Positions 21,336-33,940 of a stretch of DNA of 64,000 bases are shown piece after piece. The notes beneath the pieces are model-generated. The model did not search any database. It saw only the letters and a program-made list of their open reading frames with translations, and was not told the DNA's origin. The DNA is from Paguma larvata (taxonomy: Eukaryota; Chordata; Mammalia; Carnivora; Viverridae). The stretch spans positions 125,014,739 to 125,078,738 of the forward strand of contig CM057825.1 in assembly GCA_030068075.1 (NCBI GenBank). The letters are read 5' to 3'. Each line of letters starts with the position of its first letter. Position 1 is the stretch's first letter. The translations under genes were made by a program, and so were the position numbers.

Positions 21336-21839
21336 AAATTGTTTAATCAACTCTTAGTTCAATTTCCAATATATCCTCTCTAGCGGGTTACCCTAAAAGT
21401 AGACTCTGAGACAAAGATGTAAGTGGAAGTAATAACGTAGTATTTTGTGCATATAATATTGAGGCAGGAAGGAGAAGTAAAATGGATCTCTTCAAGCAAG
21501 TGACCAGTATGAGAAACTGGAGTTCGATCCCGCCTGGAGAACTGTGGGAAACGCCATGTCGGATGTGCCCACAAGACAAGAGAGCTGGGGTATTTGTACT
21601 CCAGTTCCTAGCAGTTAGTGGTCAAGGGCTGCTCTCAAGGGACATGAGTCCCCTGACACCTACAGTCTGCCACACATGTGGGCAGAGTGGGCTCCGGTGG
21701 CCAGAGAAAGCCCTCAGGCAAGGGGTTCTAGGGTTGGAGGTGGAGCCAGCGAGCCTGTACGAGAACTAAACGTCTTGCTGACGTGAGCAGGACACAGCTG
21801 CCAGTGTCTACTTCACTTTCTTCTTCTTCCTTTTTTTTT

Positions 21840-22115
21840 TTTTTAATAAACTACTCTGTGGAGGTATAAATTATAGACCATGACATTTACTCATTTTAAC
21901 GATTTTTAGCAGATTTTCCGGGTTGTGTGACCATCATCGTGGTCTACTTTTAGCACATTTTCATCACCCCAGGGAGACCCCACATGCCCACTTACAGGTA
22001 ATCCCCGTTCCCACTTCTAGCTCCAGGCAACCACGAATCTACATTTTGTCTCCATGGATTTACCGTTCCTGGACGTTTTACATAAACAAATCATACACTA
22101 TGTGGTTGTCTGTGT
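21840..22115 (-). mobile_element. Old L1 3' UTR fragment (L1M-type)
   Basis: Reverse of the L1M 3' region: TTTTCATCACCCCAGGGAGA, TCCCCGTTCCCACTTCTAGC, CCAGGCAACCACGAATCTAC, GTCTCCATGGATTTACCGTT, then CATACACTATGTGG. Confidence 0.85.
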
Positions 22116-22343
22116 AAATGAGATGGTGCCTCTCTCAACGGCTAAGGTTGCAGAAAGGAACTTAAAGCAAGGTGGGCAAATAAATTTTCCTTGCAGAAAG
22201 TGGGGACATTCTAGATGAAGTCAATGGTTGCACTACAATTGGCAATTAAGAGACACCCCATGTTTACACTAGAGTCTCATCTTCCCCGGGATACATTCGT
22301 TCATATGAATTTTTGAATTGGCATATTTTAAAGATACTTTTTT

Positions 22344-22549
22344 GGAGTGCCTAAGTGATTCAGTTGGTTAAGTATCTGATTCTTCATTTCAGCTCAGGTC
22401 ATGATCTCACGGTTTCTGAGTTCAAGTCCCATGTCGGGCTCCATTCTGTTGTGGAGCCTGCTAGGGATTCTTTCCCCCTCTCTCTGCTCCTTCCCCACTC
22501 GTGCACTCTCTCTCTATCTTTATCAAAAAAAAAAAAAACTTAAAAAAAT
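22344..22549 (+). mobile_element. SINEC
   Basis: Diverged head TTGGAGTGCCTAAGTGATTC, TTCAAGTCCCATGTCGGGCT, a CT-rich body and a poly-A tail. Flanking AAAGATACTTTT and AAAGATATCTTTT are a target-site duplication. Confidence 0.9.
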
Positions 22550-22559
22550 AAAGATATCT

Positions 22560-23759
22560 TTTCAACACAAAGGACTGGCAGGCAGCAAGAAGTGTTGAAG
22601 CCCACGAACCCAGTAGCCTTGGCATTGAAATGAATGGGGCTATCTCAAAAACCCCTGTTGTTAAATAGATCTAATGGTTTCTGATGATCGTGGGAACTGA
22701 AGAGGTCAGTGTTTGGAAGTGACTGATATACAGGGATCTTGATTTCTTATCTGGCCTGCCAAACCATTCGGTTTCCTCCCTTTATTTGTAGAAATTAATA
22801 AAATAGAAAAAAAAACTTGAAGGAGAACAGTAAGAGCAGAACAGCCGGCCAACTGGTCAACCATAGTATGCAGCCCACAGAGTGTCATCCCTTCTGTCTG
22901 TTGGGTAAACTAGTTATAATTCCCTGCGCACAGGGGTATAATTGGCCCATGACTAACTGTCTGCGGTAACAACCACTGATAAACGCAAATGAGTTAGGAT
23001 GTGGGATGTGGTGTACACCAATGCGCCCAAAGAAGACACTGACCTTGCTGCTGAAGGTCATTTGAGCTGCTTCTGTTCCTTGATCTGGATGAATCCGCAG
23101 AGCAAAAGTTTGGCTTTTGTCCCTTTCGAGATCTCTGTCATATGCTATTTAGAAACATCCCCTTTTTTCCTTTGCATTATGAACAAATGGAGAGGTGGGC
23201 ACAGAAATAAATCGCTGGCTAACACATCACCTCTTTCATTGGTAACAACGGGCTGGAAGCTATGGCTTGGACCTACGGCCACCATGTGGTTCTCTGGTAT
23301 CCGCTCCTGAGCCTGGATCCCTGGACCCACTAAAGAGGAGCACCAGCTGCAAGAGAACTGTCCTGGGCCCCCGGGGTAGAGACAGAAAGAGGTGGGCAGC
23401 TGCCCTGTTTCCACAGACCGGCCCCACGCCCTGACCCAGGCACACTGACTCCACGTAAGTCACCCTGGGCCGGGGAAAAAGCCAGTGCCCAACGGGATGA
23501 GCTAAATCACCTTCAGATCCCATCTCCCCGATATTGCCCATCAGATATGATTACTTCTCCATTCTAGGGTAGGAGGGATGGGTCAGGTGGGGAGAAGAAT
23601 AGACACTTCCTTTTTAATAATTCCGGTGGGTGGGAGTTTCTATTTTCAGACTAACAAAAATGTTTTAGCAGAAGACAAAAATGTTTGCTCTACAGCCCTT
23701 TCAATATAATTTTCTTCTCTCTCTGCAAATCTCTCTCTCTCCCTTCTCCCTCTCCCCAC

Positions 23760-23801
<42 letters not shown>

Positions 23802-24949
23802 AGGAATTAAAGGGCTTGGATATTAGTCCTTTGAATAAAATAATTAATTTCTTTAAATCTTGCTTTCCCCTGTGTGTAAAGTGAGGAACTGCTTCAGCCC
23901 CACTGTCTCAGGGCTCCAGAATCTATAGGAACTTTATTTTAGTCAGAAATGAACCCTATTAAGAAAGAATTCATCATCTACAGATTGTGCTCTTAAAAAA
24001 AATACCTTCTCTCCCTCTCCCAGCATTTACAGCAAACACGTAGCACAGAATTTGAAAACTCACGCCTACAGAGGTCAGGCAGGTACTGAGAGCCAGTACC
24101 GGGGCTGTGATATAGGACCAAAGGGAGTTGTGGGGACTGTGGGTGAACCAGAGTGCACAGGACACCCAATGTGAGTCGGCTGCTGTCATCTGGGAAGGAG
24201 GGCTCTCGTTGCATTTCCTAATGTTTCAAGAGAAGGAAGACATTGACATTTTATGTGTGTGTGTGTGTGCACAAAATCCCTAGATTTCTAAAACTTGGCT
24301 CAGTTTTTAAAAACATTGCTTAGGCTAAATAAAATGTATCTGCCAACCCCATTTCACCCATGGTCAGCCACTTGCAATTCTGGCTTACAGTGACCACACT
24401 GATAGTGACTTCCTTATGCCTAGGGCCAGTCATAATAGGAAAAGTAGATGCTTGCTGTGTGAGCGCTGGTTAGGCTCAGTACTCCCCGAGTCTCCTCCCT
24501 ACTGCCTGTAGTGGTGTCTCACATTCCACTGCTAGAAACATATCCTCTTGGATCTTCAGGAATTACCCATGTCTGGAGACCCCAGCAGACTACAACTGTC
24601 CCTGGAGGGGCCAGACACACAAAACTGTGCAACCAGCTTCTGGGAGCTGTTCTTGCTCTCACCTCGTGCCCACCTTGGAAACAGCATGGTAACCATACGT
24701 CCCACCCATATGCCCTTAAAAGCATGGATGAGTGACAGATTTAATGCAGTTGTCTTGGGAGATAGAGGAGAGGCTGACATTGCCTTCTGCAGGTCAAACT
24801 TCCTACAAATCCTCTCCTAATAGTCCTTTCTTCTTGCTGACCGCCACTTTCAAAAACTATTTCCCAACAGCTTCTCCAGCCAAATTTGTCTTGTCGACCT
24901 TCACATACCTTCAGGAAAGCACATACCTGCAAGGCATAATACTGACCCA
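22560..24949. other. Intergenic, largely unique
   Basis: No gene or clear transposon was recognised apart from the CA microsatellite at 23769-23801 and a short GT run near 24253-24270. ORFs up to 103 codons occur on both strands without domains or conservation clues. Confidence 0.5.
23769..23801. repeat. (CA)n microsatellite
   Basis: About 16 perfect CA units preceded by a CT-rich stretch. It is long enough to be polymorphic. Confidence 0.95.
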
Positions 24950-25155
24950 ACATCTAGGGAGCGCTTATTTAGACGGGTTCTGTTACTAGTACTTTACAAG
25001 TGTATTTCTATGACTATGCTACTATTATTCCCAATACACAGAAGAGGAGACTGAGGCACAGAGAGCGAAAGTAACTTGCTCAAATCACACAGCCAGTAGG
25101 TAGAGGAGTCGGGAATGAAAACCAGAGAGCTTGGCTATAGAGTCCACGCTTTTAA
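24950..25155 (-). mobile_element. MIR SINE
   Basis: Reverse MIR: AGAAGAGGAGACTGAGGCAC, AGAGAGCGAAAGTAACTTGC, TCAAATCACACAGCCAGTAG and GAGTCGGGAATGAAAACCAG. Confidence 0.88.
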
Positions 25156-25159
25156 AAAG

Positions 25160-25355
25160 GGTTTTGGCAAACTTTCTCTGTAAAGGACCAGATAGTAAAT
25201 AATTATGGGCCATACTGTCCCTGCACCAATACTCAACGCTGCCATTGTAGCATGAAAGCAGACGCAGACAATTTGTAAGCGAATGGCTGTGTTCCAAGAG
25301 GCCTTATTCACAAAAATAGGCATCAGGCTGAAGTTTGCCAATCCCTAGTCCAGAA
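25160..25355 (+). mobile_element. Non-autonomous DNA transposon fossil (hAT-like), subfamily not determined
   Basis: Shows the common mammalian fossil pattern GGCAAACTTTCTCTGTAAAG, GACCAGATAGTAAATAATTA, CAACGCTGCCATTGTAGCAT, GGCTGTGTTCCAAGAGGCCT and an inverted terminal TTTGCCAATCCCTAG. The ends (GGTTTTGGCAAAC and GTTTGCCAATCCC) are imperfect inverted repeats. Confidence 0.7.
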
Positions 25356-25567
25356 AATAGCATGTTGCTCAGCAGGACAAACCTCAGGCTGACCCAAAGA
25401 AGTGAGTTCCTATTCTTTCTTCTGGCATCCTCTTCTCCACCACCAGTAATGACATCAGCAGTAGCAGCAACGTTCGCACAATGTCGGGTTGAGATGGGCA
25501 CACAAGATAATCATATGTCAGGGTGAGGCTAGAGCCCCATGATTTATCCCACCGCCCTAGTTAGGAG

Positions 25568-25925
25568 GTGGGATGGTTAAATTTTTTTGTCAACTTGGAG
25601 AGTGCTTTTGGATGAGATTACCATTTAAATTGGTGAACTTTGAGTAAACAGCTTACCCTCCATAATGCGGGTGGGCCTCATCCAGTCAGTAGAAGGCCTG
25701 AATAGAACAAAAAGATGGGCCTCCAGCAGACTGCCTTTGGACTAGAACTGCACCACACACTTTCCTGGGTCTCCAGCAGGCTAGCCCACACTGGACTCAC
25801 CAGCCTCCACAATCATGAAGCCAATTCCTTAGTGCAAATCTCCTTCCAGATATACTGGCACATCCCATTGGTTCTGTTTCTTCAGACTACACTGACTTAT
25901 ACGGAAGGCAATATCTTAGCTAGAT
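25568..25925 (+). mobile_element. Ancient ERVL/MLT2-like solo LTR
   Basis: The order GGTTAAATTTTTTTGTCAAC, TTTTGGATGAGATTACCATT, CCTCCATAATGCGGGTGGGC, CTCATCCAGTCAGTAGAAGG and CCCATTGGTTCTGTTTCTTC matches a widespread eutherian LTR class. No internal retroviral genes are present. The exact subfamily is uncertain. Confidence 0.65.
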
Positions 25926-26418
25926 GGTTGAGAGTATGAACTTGCCTGGGAGTAAGGAAAAGAGTTAGAAGTGCCCAGAACAGGGAGACGAGTACAGGCA
26001 GAGAAGGTGGGAAGAGCCCAGCTGTCCTCTCCCTGGTTTTGCTGAGGTTGGGCCCCAATCACCACAGCCACCTCCTGAGAGAGAATTCTGTCACTCCAGA
26101 GCACTATTGGGCTGGTGAGGGCCCAGGATAGCATTTGGTGTCTGGTGGACACTTAGTCACTGGTTTGGTCTAAAGAGATATGGAAAACAAGGCAGTATAA
26201 ATGCCTTCGGTTGCCATAATGCTTCCCCCCACCCCATCCCCATTTTAAAGTTGGGCTTCTCAAAATAGTTTGCCAATAATGGCAACATTGCATGATTCCA
26301 CACCTAGGGCCACAATAAAGAGATAGGATGAACAAGGGATTGGAGGCAGGAGAGAAGGATGAGAACGAACCAGCCAGTCTTGCTTCAGCAACAAAGCCTT
26401 CTGGACACCTCTGGGGCA

Positions 26419-26632
26419 TGAACACTTGCTCTACTGACATTTGGGTCCAGATACTTTTTTGTTGTGGGGTGAGTCCCGTGCTCTGTAGGATGTTGAGAAG
26501 ATCCTTGGTCTCCACTCACTGGATGTCAGTCGCATTCATACCCCGTCCCCAAGCTGTGACCAAAAATGTCTCCAGGCTTTGCTAAATGTATCCTGGGGGC
26601 AAAATCGCTCTTTGTTGAAAACCATTAAGTTA
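26419..26632 (-). mobile_element. MER20-like hAT-Charlie DNA transposon fossil
   Basis: Reverse of MER20: CTCTACTGACATTTGGGTCC, TTTTTGTTGTGGGGTGAGTC, CTGTAGGATGTTGAGAAGAT, GTGACCAAAAATGTCTCCAG, TCCTGGGGGCAAAATCGCTC, GTTGAAAACCATT. Confidence 0.88.
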
Positions 26633-26904
26633 AAGGGAATCCCTACCTGCCTCTTGAAGCTAAGATTGTTTCTATCCAGGGGGATGATGGGCTCATGGCA
26701 GGAGATACTTTTTTGGAGCACTAATTGTCCTTGATAGTAATTTAACGCATTAGTCTTATATTAAAACTAACATGGATGTAGGACAGAGTAGCTTCCCAAA
26801 CTTAAGGCTGGGAAGAATTTTCATCTGAGATGGGGTGATTTTGGCCACATTCCCAGAACACTTGGCAAGTACACATTTACATTTCTCTGCCTTGGGAGAA
26901 GCTA

Positions 26905-27105
26905 ATAATAGGTACCGTTTATTGAGTGCTTACTTGGTGCCAGAAGCTCCTGGTAGAGGTGTTCCCCACTTGACTGTCACCACCGGCTATGGTTAGTCCC
27001 ATTTTGGAGATGAGAAGACTGAGATCCAGGGAGGTCATGAAAGCTGTCTGACGACTAGTGGCTGCTCAATCACGAAGCTGGCATTAGAACCCACCTGTCT
27101 CGTTA
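26905..27105 (-). mobile_element. MIR SINE
   Basis: Reverse MIR: CCGTTTATTGAGTGCTTACT, CCCATTTTGGAGATGAGAAG, ACTGAGATCCAGGGAGGTCA and GGCATTAGAACCCACCTGTC. Confidence 0.8.
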
Positions 27106-27569
27106 AACTCCTGCCCCATGGGCTTCTGGGAAATTCTGTGAAAAGGTGAGCGGCAAAGAACCACCAGAGGCAGCATCCTGGAGCTGTATGGTGGGATGGC
27201 TTAAGAAAAAGAAAGGTTTTGTCGAAGCTAATAAGCTCTTAGCCCCTTTTGGGAGAAGAAGGAGTGAGGTTCTGAAGCCAATGCTGAAAAGAGAGGAATT
27301 GCCAAGGTAGGACCCACTCCTGGAGAGAATCAGCATGGTGACATCAGCTCAAGACTCCAGAGTCTCAGCCCCGGAACCCTGAGGTGCCCCAACAGCCCCA
27401 GCTGGGACATTCTTTCAGGAATTTTTTCTTCCAGGCTTTGATTTATGGACTCTTTCTCTGTGTTTCAGCAGTACTTGTGGCTAGAATAGGGACAAGTGGC
27501 TTTCTACTATTAGTCATTGTAGGAACTCCTACTGTCATCTCTGTGAACCACTCTTATTCTGATCTGCTC
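27106..27569. other. Intergenic flank left of the L1
   Basis: No gene or recognisable repeat. The open frame crossing 27384-27809 is part flank and part L1, so its N-terminal half is not a protein of known type. Confidence 0.4.
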
Positions 27570-29716
27570 ACTACTTTTGCTTCTATAAATGGACTTACTC
27601 TAAAAGAATGGCTGAAAAAACAGGAGCCATCTATATGCAGCCTACAAGAGACTCATTTTAGACTTAAAGACACCTGCAGATTGGAAGTGAGGGGACAGAG
27701 AAATATCTATCATGCAAGTGAATATCCAAAGAAAGCCAGAGTAGCAATATTTATATCAGAAAATGTAGACTTTAAGACTCTAACGGCAAAGAAAAACAAT
27801 ATAAAATAATAAAGGGGACAATCCAACAAGAAGATAGAACAATTGTAAATATTCACGCCCCCCAAAACACAAAGCAGCAACAAACACAAAAGAACTAATT
27901 GATAATAATACAATAATAGTAGGGGACTTTAACACCCTATGGACTTTAATAGACATATCATCTAAACAGAACATCAACAAGGACACAATGGCTTTGAATG
28001 ACACATTGGAACAGATGGATTTAATAGATATATTTTGATCATTCCATCCTAACACAGCAGAATACATATTATTTTCAATTGCACACAGAAAATTCTCCAG
28101 AACAGATCACATTTTAGCCTACAAAACAAACCTCAACAAATTCAAGAAGATAAAAATTACCATGCCTATTTCTGACCACAATGCTATGAAACTAGAAGTT
28201 AACCACAAGAAAAAGTCTGGAAAGAGCAGAAACACATGGAGGTTAAATACCATGCTATTAAACAATGTTAACCAGGAAATAGAAGAAATAAAAAAGTACA
28301 TGGAAACAAATGAAAATGAAAACACAATGGTCCAAAGCCTTTGGGATGCACCAAAAGTGGTTCTAAGAGTGGTTCTAAGAACTTGATAGTAGTACAGGCT
28401 TACCTCAAGAAGCAAGGAAAATCTCAAGCAATCTACCTTGCACCTAAAGGATCTAGAAAAAGAACAACAATCCAAACCTAGAACCAACAGAAGGAAGGAA
28501 ATAATAAAGATACACCAAAAATAAATGATATAGAAACTAAACAACAAAACAACAACGACAAAGATTGATGAAACCAGGAGCTGGCTCTTTGAAAAAAAAT
28601 CAATAAAATTGATAAACTTTTCTCCAGACTCATCAAGAAAAAAAGAGAAAGGACTCAAATAAATTAAATCACAAATGAAAAAGGAGAAATGACAACCAAT
28701 ACAACAGAAATACAAGCAATCATAAGAGTATATTATGGAAAACTATATCCTAACGAATTGGACAAACTACAAGAAATGGATAAATTCCTAGAAACATATA
28801 AACTACCAAAAGTGAAAAAGGAAGAAACAGAACATTTGAACAGACTGATATCCAGCAAAGAAATTGAATCCATAATCAAACAACTCCTAACAAATAAAAG
28901 TCCAAGACCAGATGGCTTTACAGGCAAATTCTATCAAACATTTAAAGAGGAATTGAAAACTATTCTTCTTAAACTATTCTATTAAAAATAGAAAGGAAGG
29001 AAAACTTCTAAATTCATTCCATGAAGCCAGCATTACCCTGATATCAAAACGAGATAAAGACACCACTGAAAAAAAGAGAAGTATAGATCAATATCCCCGA
29101 TGAACATAGATGCAAAAATTCCCAGCAAAATACGAGCAAACCAAATTCAACAATACATTTAAAAAGTCATTTACCATGATCAAGTGGGATTTATTCCTGG
29201 GCTGCAAGGTGGTTTGATATTCTAAAATCAAAAAACATGGTACGTCACATCACTAGGAGAAAACATGACAACCTATGATCATTTCAATAGATGAATAAAA
29301 AGCATTTGGCAAAGTACAACACCCATTCATGATAAAAATCTCAACAAAGTAGGTTTACAGGGAACACTCCTCAACACAGGAAGGCCATATATGAAAAACT
29401 CACAGCTAACATCAGCCATAATGGTGAAAAACAGAGAGCTTTCCCCTTAAGATCAGGAATACGACAAGGATGTCCACTCTCACCACTTTTATTCAACATA
29501 GTACTGCTAGTCCTAGCCAGAGCAGTAAGACAACAAAACAGAAATAAAAGACATTCACATGGGTAAGGAAGAAGAAAAACTTTCACTATTTTCAGATGAC
29601 ATGATACTATATATATAAAACCCTAAAGACTCCACCTAAACAATTGCTAGAACTGATAAACAAATTCAGCAAAGTCACAAGATACAAAATCAATGTACAG
29701 AAATCTGGTGCATTTC

Positions 29717-29943
29717 TTTTTTTTTTATTTCAAAAACTTTTTAAGTGTTTATTTTTGAGAGAGATAGAGAGACAGAGTGCAAGCTGGGGAGGGGCAGAGG
29801 GAGTGGGAGACACAGAATCCAAAGCAGGCTCCGGACTCTGAGCTGTCAGCACAGAGCCTGCCGTGGGGCTTTAATTCACAAACCCCAAGATCATGACCTG
29901 AACCAAAGTCAGATGCTTAACTGACTGAGCCACCTACGTGCCC
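29717..29943 (-). mobile_element. SINEC inserted in the L1 RT region
   Basis: Reverse element bounded by the duplication CTGGTGCATTTC (29705-29716) and CTGTTGCATTTC (29944-29955). It lies about 100 bases after the FSDD box and so post-dates the L1. Confidence 0.95.
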
Positions 29944-31388
29944 CTGTTGCATTTCCATACACCAACAATGAAGCAGCAGAAAAGATAAATTAAGAAAAAC
30001 AATCCTATTTGCAAATGTACCAAAAATAACAAGATACCTAGAAACAAACTTAACCAAAGAGGTGAAGAACTGTACTCTGAAAACTATAAGGCACTGATGA
30101 AAGAAACTGGAGGTGACACAAACAAATGGAAAGATATCCCATGTTCATGGATTGCAAGAACAAATATTGTTAAAAGGTCTGTACGACCAAAAGTAATCTA
30201 CATATTTAATGCAACCCCTATCCAAACACCAATGGTAGTTTTCACAGAACTAGAACAATCCTAAAATTTGTATGGAACCACAAAAGACCCTGAATTTCCA
30301 AAATACTCTTGAAAAAGAAAAGCAAACCTGGAGGCATCACAATTCCAGACTTCCAGTTATATTACAGAGCTGGAGTGATCAAGACACAAAAAAAAGACAC
30401 AAAGATCAATGAAACAGAATATAAAATCCAGAAATAAACTCACAATTACATGATTGATCAATCTGTGACAAAACAAATCCAATGGGAAAAAATGGATTCA
30501 ACAAATGACGTTGGGAAAACTGGACAGCTACATACAAAAGAATGAAACTGTACCAGTTTCTTATACCATACACAAAAATAAATTCAAAATGGATTACAGA
30601 CCTAAATATGAGACCTGAAACCATAAAAATCCCAGAAGAGAACACAGGCAGTAACTTCTTTGACATTGGTCATAGCAGCCTCTTTCTAGATAGGTCTCCA
30701 GGGGCAAGGGAAACAAATGCAAAAATAAACTATTGGGACTACATCAAAATAAAAGCTTCTGCACAGCAAAGGAAACAATCAACAAAAATAAAAGGCAACC
30801 TATTGAATGAAAGAAGATATCTATAAATGACAAAGCTGATAAAGGGTTAATATCCAAAATATATGACAAGCTTATAAAACTTAGTACCCAAAAACCAAAT
30901 AATGAAATTAAAAAATGAGCAGAAGACATGAGTAGACATTACTCCAAACAAGACACACAGATGGCCAACAAACACACGAAAAGAAAGTCAACATCTTATC
31001 ACCAGGGAAATGCAAATCAAAACTACAAAGAGGTATCGCCTTGCACCAGTCAGAATGGCTAAACTCAACAACACAAGAAACAACAGGTGTTGGTGAGGAT
31101 GTGGAGAAAGGGGAACCCTCGTATACTGCTGATGGGAATGCAAACTGCTACAGCCACTGTACAGAAGAGTATGGAGGTTCCTCAGAAAGTTAAAAATAAA
31201 ACAACCATATGATCCAGCCATTGCAATACTAGGTATTTACCCAAACAATACGAGGACACTAATTCAAAGGGATACATGCACCCCTATGCTTATAGCAGCA
31301 TTATTTACAATGTCCAAGATATGGAAGCAGCCCAAGATGAATGGATAAAGAAGATGTGGTATACATATATTTTAACTTAATTAAATAA

Positions 31389-31389
<1 letters not shown>

Positions 31390-31425
<36 letters not shown>
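31390..31425. repeat. (AC)n microsatellite within L1 3' region
   Basis: About 18 perfect AC units. It lies between the L1 segments ...TGGTATACATATA and ATAGAATATTACTCAGCCAC, so it grew from or was inserted into the L1. Confidence 0.95.
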
Positions 31426-31429
<4 letters not shown>

Positions 31430-31850
31430 AGAATATTACTCAGCCACAAAAGAAATAAATCTTTCCATTTGCAATGATATGGATGGAGCTATAGGGTATT
31501 ATGTTAAGTGAAATAAGTCAGAGAAAGACAAATACCATATGATTTCACTCTTATGTGGAATTTAAGAAACAAAACAAGCAAAGGGAAAACATACGAGAGA
31601 GAGAGAGGGAAAAGGAGAGAGAGAGAGACAGACCAAGGAACAGACTCTTAACTCTAAAGAACAAACTGACGGTTACTGGAGGGGAGAAGGGTGGGGGGCG
31701 GGTGAAACAGGTGAAGGGGATTGAGAGTGCACTTACCGCGATGAGCACTGAGTCACGTACAGAATTGCTGAATCGCCATATCGCACACTTGAAACTAACG
31801 TAACACTGCATGTTAACTAGCCGGAATTAAGACACAAACCTAAAAAAAAT

Positions 31851-32237
31851 GAAATAAGTGGACTCACTCTTTTTCAAATGGTACATTTATTTGAGAAGGA
31901 AACCTGACATCAGCCCCCTTGAAGGCAAGGCTGCTTTTCCCTGTGCTGACTACTAAATCATTGGAGAAATAAATACAGAAAAAAATAAGCAAGGCTGTTA
32001 CATTCTAGTTAGTTAGACAGACAGCAGTCTTTGTTCAAATGAGGGACCTGTGAGGTTTGGAGAAGTGTTAACGTCATTAGCACCAGCCTAAAACTTCCTC
32101 CCTGGTGCAGTCAGAGGAACAAAACGACTGCTTCTCTAGGCACAATTCGCGGAGGTTAGTGTTCAGGTCACACCAGAAACCATGCTGCTTCGACAAAGTG
32201 ATGGGTTTCACGCCTGAAGACACACAGGCAGGGGAGT
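31851..32237. other. Intergenic between L1 and LTR
   Basis: No gene or clear repeat recognised in about 390 bases. Confidence 0.4.
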
Positions 32238-32602
32238 TGTTATGGGCTTAGTTGTGTCTCTCAAAAAGTCCTATGTACAAATTCTAACCCCCGGTATCTC
32301 AGAAGGTGACTGCATTTGGATCAGGGTCTTTAAGGAGGTAATTAGGTTAAAATGAGGTCATTATGGTGGACGCTCATCCAATCTGACCGCTGTCCTCAGA
32401 AGAGGAAGCGTGGACACAGGCAGGTGCAGAGGGAAAACCGCCTGAAGACACAGGGAGACGCCTTCGAAACAAGAAGAGGCCAGCCCTGCTGACACCTTGA
32501 CTTTGGACATCCAGCCTCCAGAACGATGAGAAAATTAATTTGTTTTGTAAGCCGCCCAGGCTGTGGTACTTTGTCACAGAAGCTCTAGCAAACTCATACA
32601 GG
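32238..32602 (+). mobile_element. MaLR/MLT1-like solo LTR
   Basis: Order of hallmarks: TTATGGGCTTAGTTGTGTCT, AATTCTAACCCCCGGTATCT, AGGAGGTAATTAGGTTAAAA, TGAGGTCATTATGGTGG, CCTGCTGACACCTTGACTTT, CCAGCCTCCAGAACGATGAG, CCCAGGCTGTGGTACTTTGT and TAGCAAACTCATACA. It is a near-complete LTR without an internal region. Confidence 0.8.
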
Positions 32603-32604
32603 AT

Positions 32605-32775
32605 TACTAGCCATGGAACCTTGAGCAAGTTACTCCTCCTCTTGAAGCCTGGGTTTTCTTCTCTCTCCAGGATGCGGTAATGGTAAGGTCTACATCATGG
32701 AATTGTGAAGAGAATAAGAAATATGCCAGGCATGGTTAGTCACCAAAGTTCCTGGCACGGAGTGGGACTCAAAAC
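32605..32775 (+). mobile_element. MIR fragment
   Basis: CATGGAACCTTGAGCAAGTT, a diverged core, then AGTTCCTGGCACGGAGTGGG at the 3' side. Confidence 0.6.
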
Positions 32776-33419
32776 AGCAACAAAAGCAAGAAGAAAAATA
32801 AACCACCACCAAAACCCACCCCGAGCTATTACTATCACAGGAGTTAGAATGCTTTGTGGACCTGGGAGGACTTGAAGATGCTTGTGATCTTTATCTCCAA
32901 AGAGACAATCAGGACACAGAAGTTTGGTGCTAAGCACTAAGAGCTCCATGCTCAATATTAACCAACTGGAGGGGTGTCGGCAGGGGTGCAGGAGACAACA
33001 ATCACTCCCCTCGCCTCTTCCCTAAAGTCACCTAGATGTTTTGAAACCACCCAGTTATAGTGTCCCCCTCCTTCTTTCCCCACACAACTCCTTCATCGGC
33101 GTGGCTGTCTGCCTGGCCCTACCCCCAACCCCCTGCCATCTTTCAGTGTGTTTTGGGACCCCTTACACACCCGTCCCTATGGATCCCCTACTCCCTGACC
33201 CGGGACCCACCTCTTGTAAACTGTAGAGCCAGGCTTTGACCCCCGGCTTATGTGATCCTTGACTCCTTGTGTCCCAGGAGTCACAGACCGACTAGAAGAG
33301 GACTTCAGTTTGCCAAAAAGAATAATGATTCACCCATTACTTATAAGTTCTAATCATTAATTATAGTGATGAACGATAATGATTAAGTATAGTGTGGAGT
33401 TCTTGCTGACACAGTGATA

Positions 33420-33600
33420 GTGGTTATAGTGTCGGTTTCCTGAGCACTTGCTATATGCCTGCACCAAACACACATACATAGGAGCCTTCTGGTTCCTCTG
33501 AACAGCACGTCCACGTCGATGGTTTTATTGTGACCATTTCATACATGAGGGGACTGGACTGGGGGGAGCCCCGTGTGAGAGCCCACGCATCTACTGTTTA
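33420..33600 (-). mobile_element. MIR fragment
   Basis: Reverse MIR: TTCCTGAGCACTTGCTATAT, TTATTGTGACCATTTCATAC, ATGAGGGGACTGGACTGGGG. Confidence 0.6.
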
Positions 33601-33827
33601 TTCTGCCAAAGACCAGGAGGCAGCGAATGAAAAGGTGTAGGCAATATTGGAGAGGAGAGAAAAGGCACAGGGGAGCGCTTCTCTTGTTTCCTCCTGAGTC
33701 CCCTGCACAACAGCAAGGCTGTATCTTCCAAATTTCTCTGCTTCCTGAGACTCGGCAAACCCTTCGGCCCAGAACTGGGGAAGTCCATCAGGATCCTCTA
33801 GCCAGGGTCCTCCTGATCTGTCCCAGC

Positions 33828-33940
33828 TGGGTTAGTTTGCCAGCGTGGCCTTAACAAAGGGCCACAACCTGAGCAACTTAAACAAAGGCATCACCTCCAA
33901 TACCATCACGGGGGAGGGGGGGTGGTGGGCTTCAACCTGC
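33828..33940 (-). mobile_element. LTR end fragment (MLT1-like)
   Basis: Starts TGGGTTAGTTTGCCAGCGTG, GCCTTAACAAAGGGCCACAA and GAGCAACTTAAACAAAGGCA, the reverse of a MaLR-type LTR end. It is then joined to CACCTCCAATACCATCACG, typical of another LTR end. The middle is missing. Confidence 0.55.

Larger units (their letters stand above)
27570..31850 (+). mobile_element. 5'-truncated carnivore L1, ORF2 to 3' end, dead copy
   Basis: A LINE-1 missing its 5' UTR, ORF1 and the very start of ORF2. Endonuclease sequence is visible at about 27600-27800 (KKQEPSI.SLQETHF). The RT region follows: an open 98-codon stretch at 28689-28985 includes [28 protein letters not shown] is encoded at 29465-29497, and FSDDMILY, the catalytic YADD-type box, at 29590-29613. 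The C-terminal ORF2 runs to about 31350. The 3' UTR ends with the carnivore L1 signature GGTGAAGGGGATTGAGAGTG, GATGAGCACTGAGTCACGTA and a short poly-A. Stops and frameshifts are frequent, and a SINEC splits it at 29717-29943. It is younger than the L1M remnants elsewhere in the window. It cannot encode a working protein. Confidence 0.93.

Noticed and set aside
27384..27809. 141-codon plus-strand frame as a gene
   Set aside because: Its second half is broken L1 ORF2 endonuclease, and the first half is flanking DNA with no recognisable protein.
28119..28715. 198-codon minus-strand frame rich in Phe/Ser/Leu
   Set aside because: Antisense of an A-rich L1 ORF2 region; the hydrophobicity is an artefact of poly-T codons.
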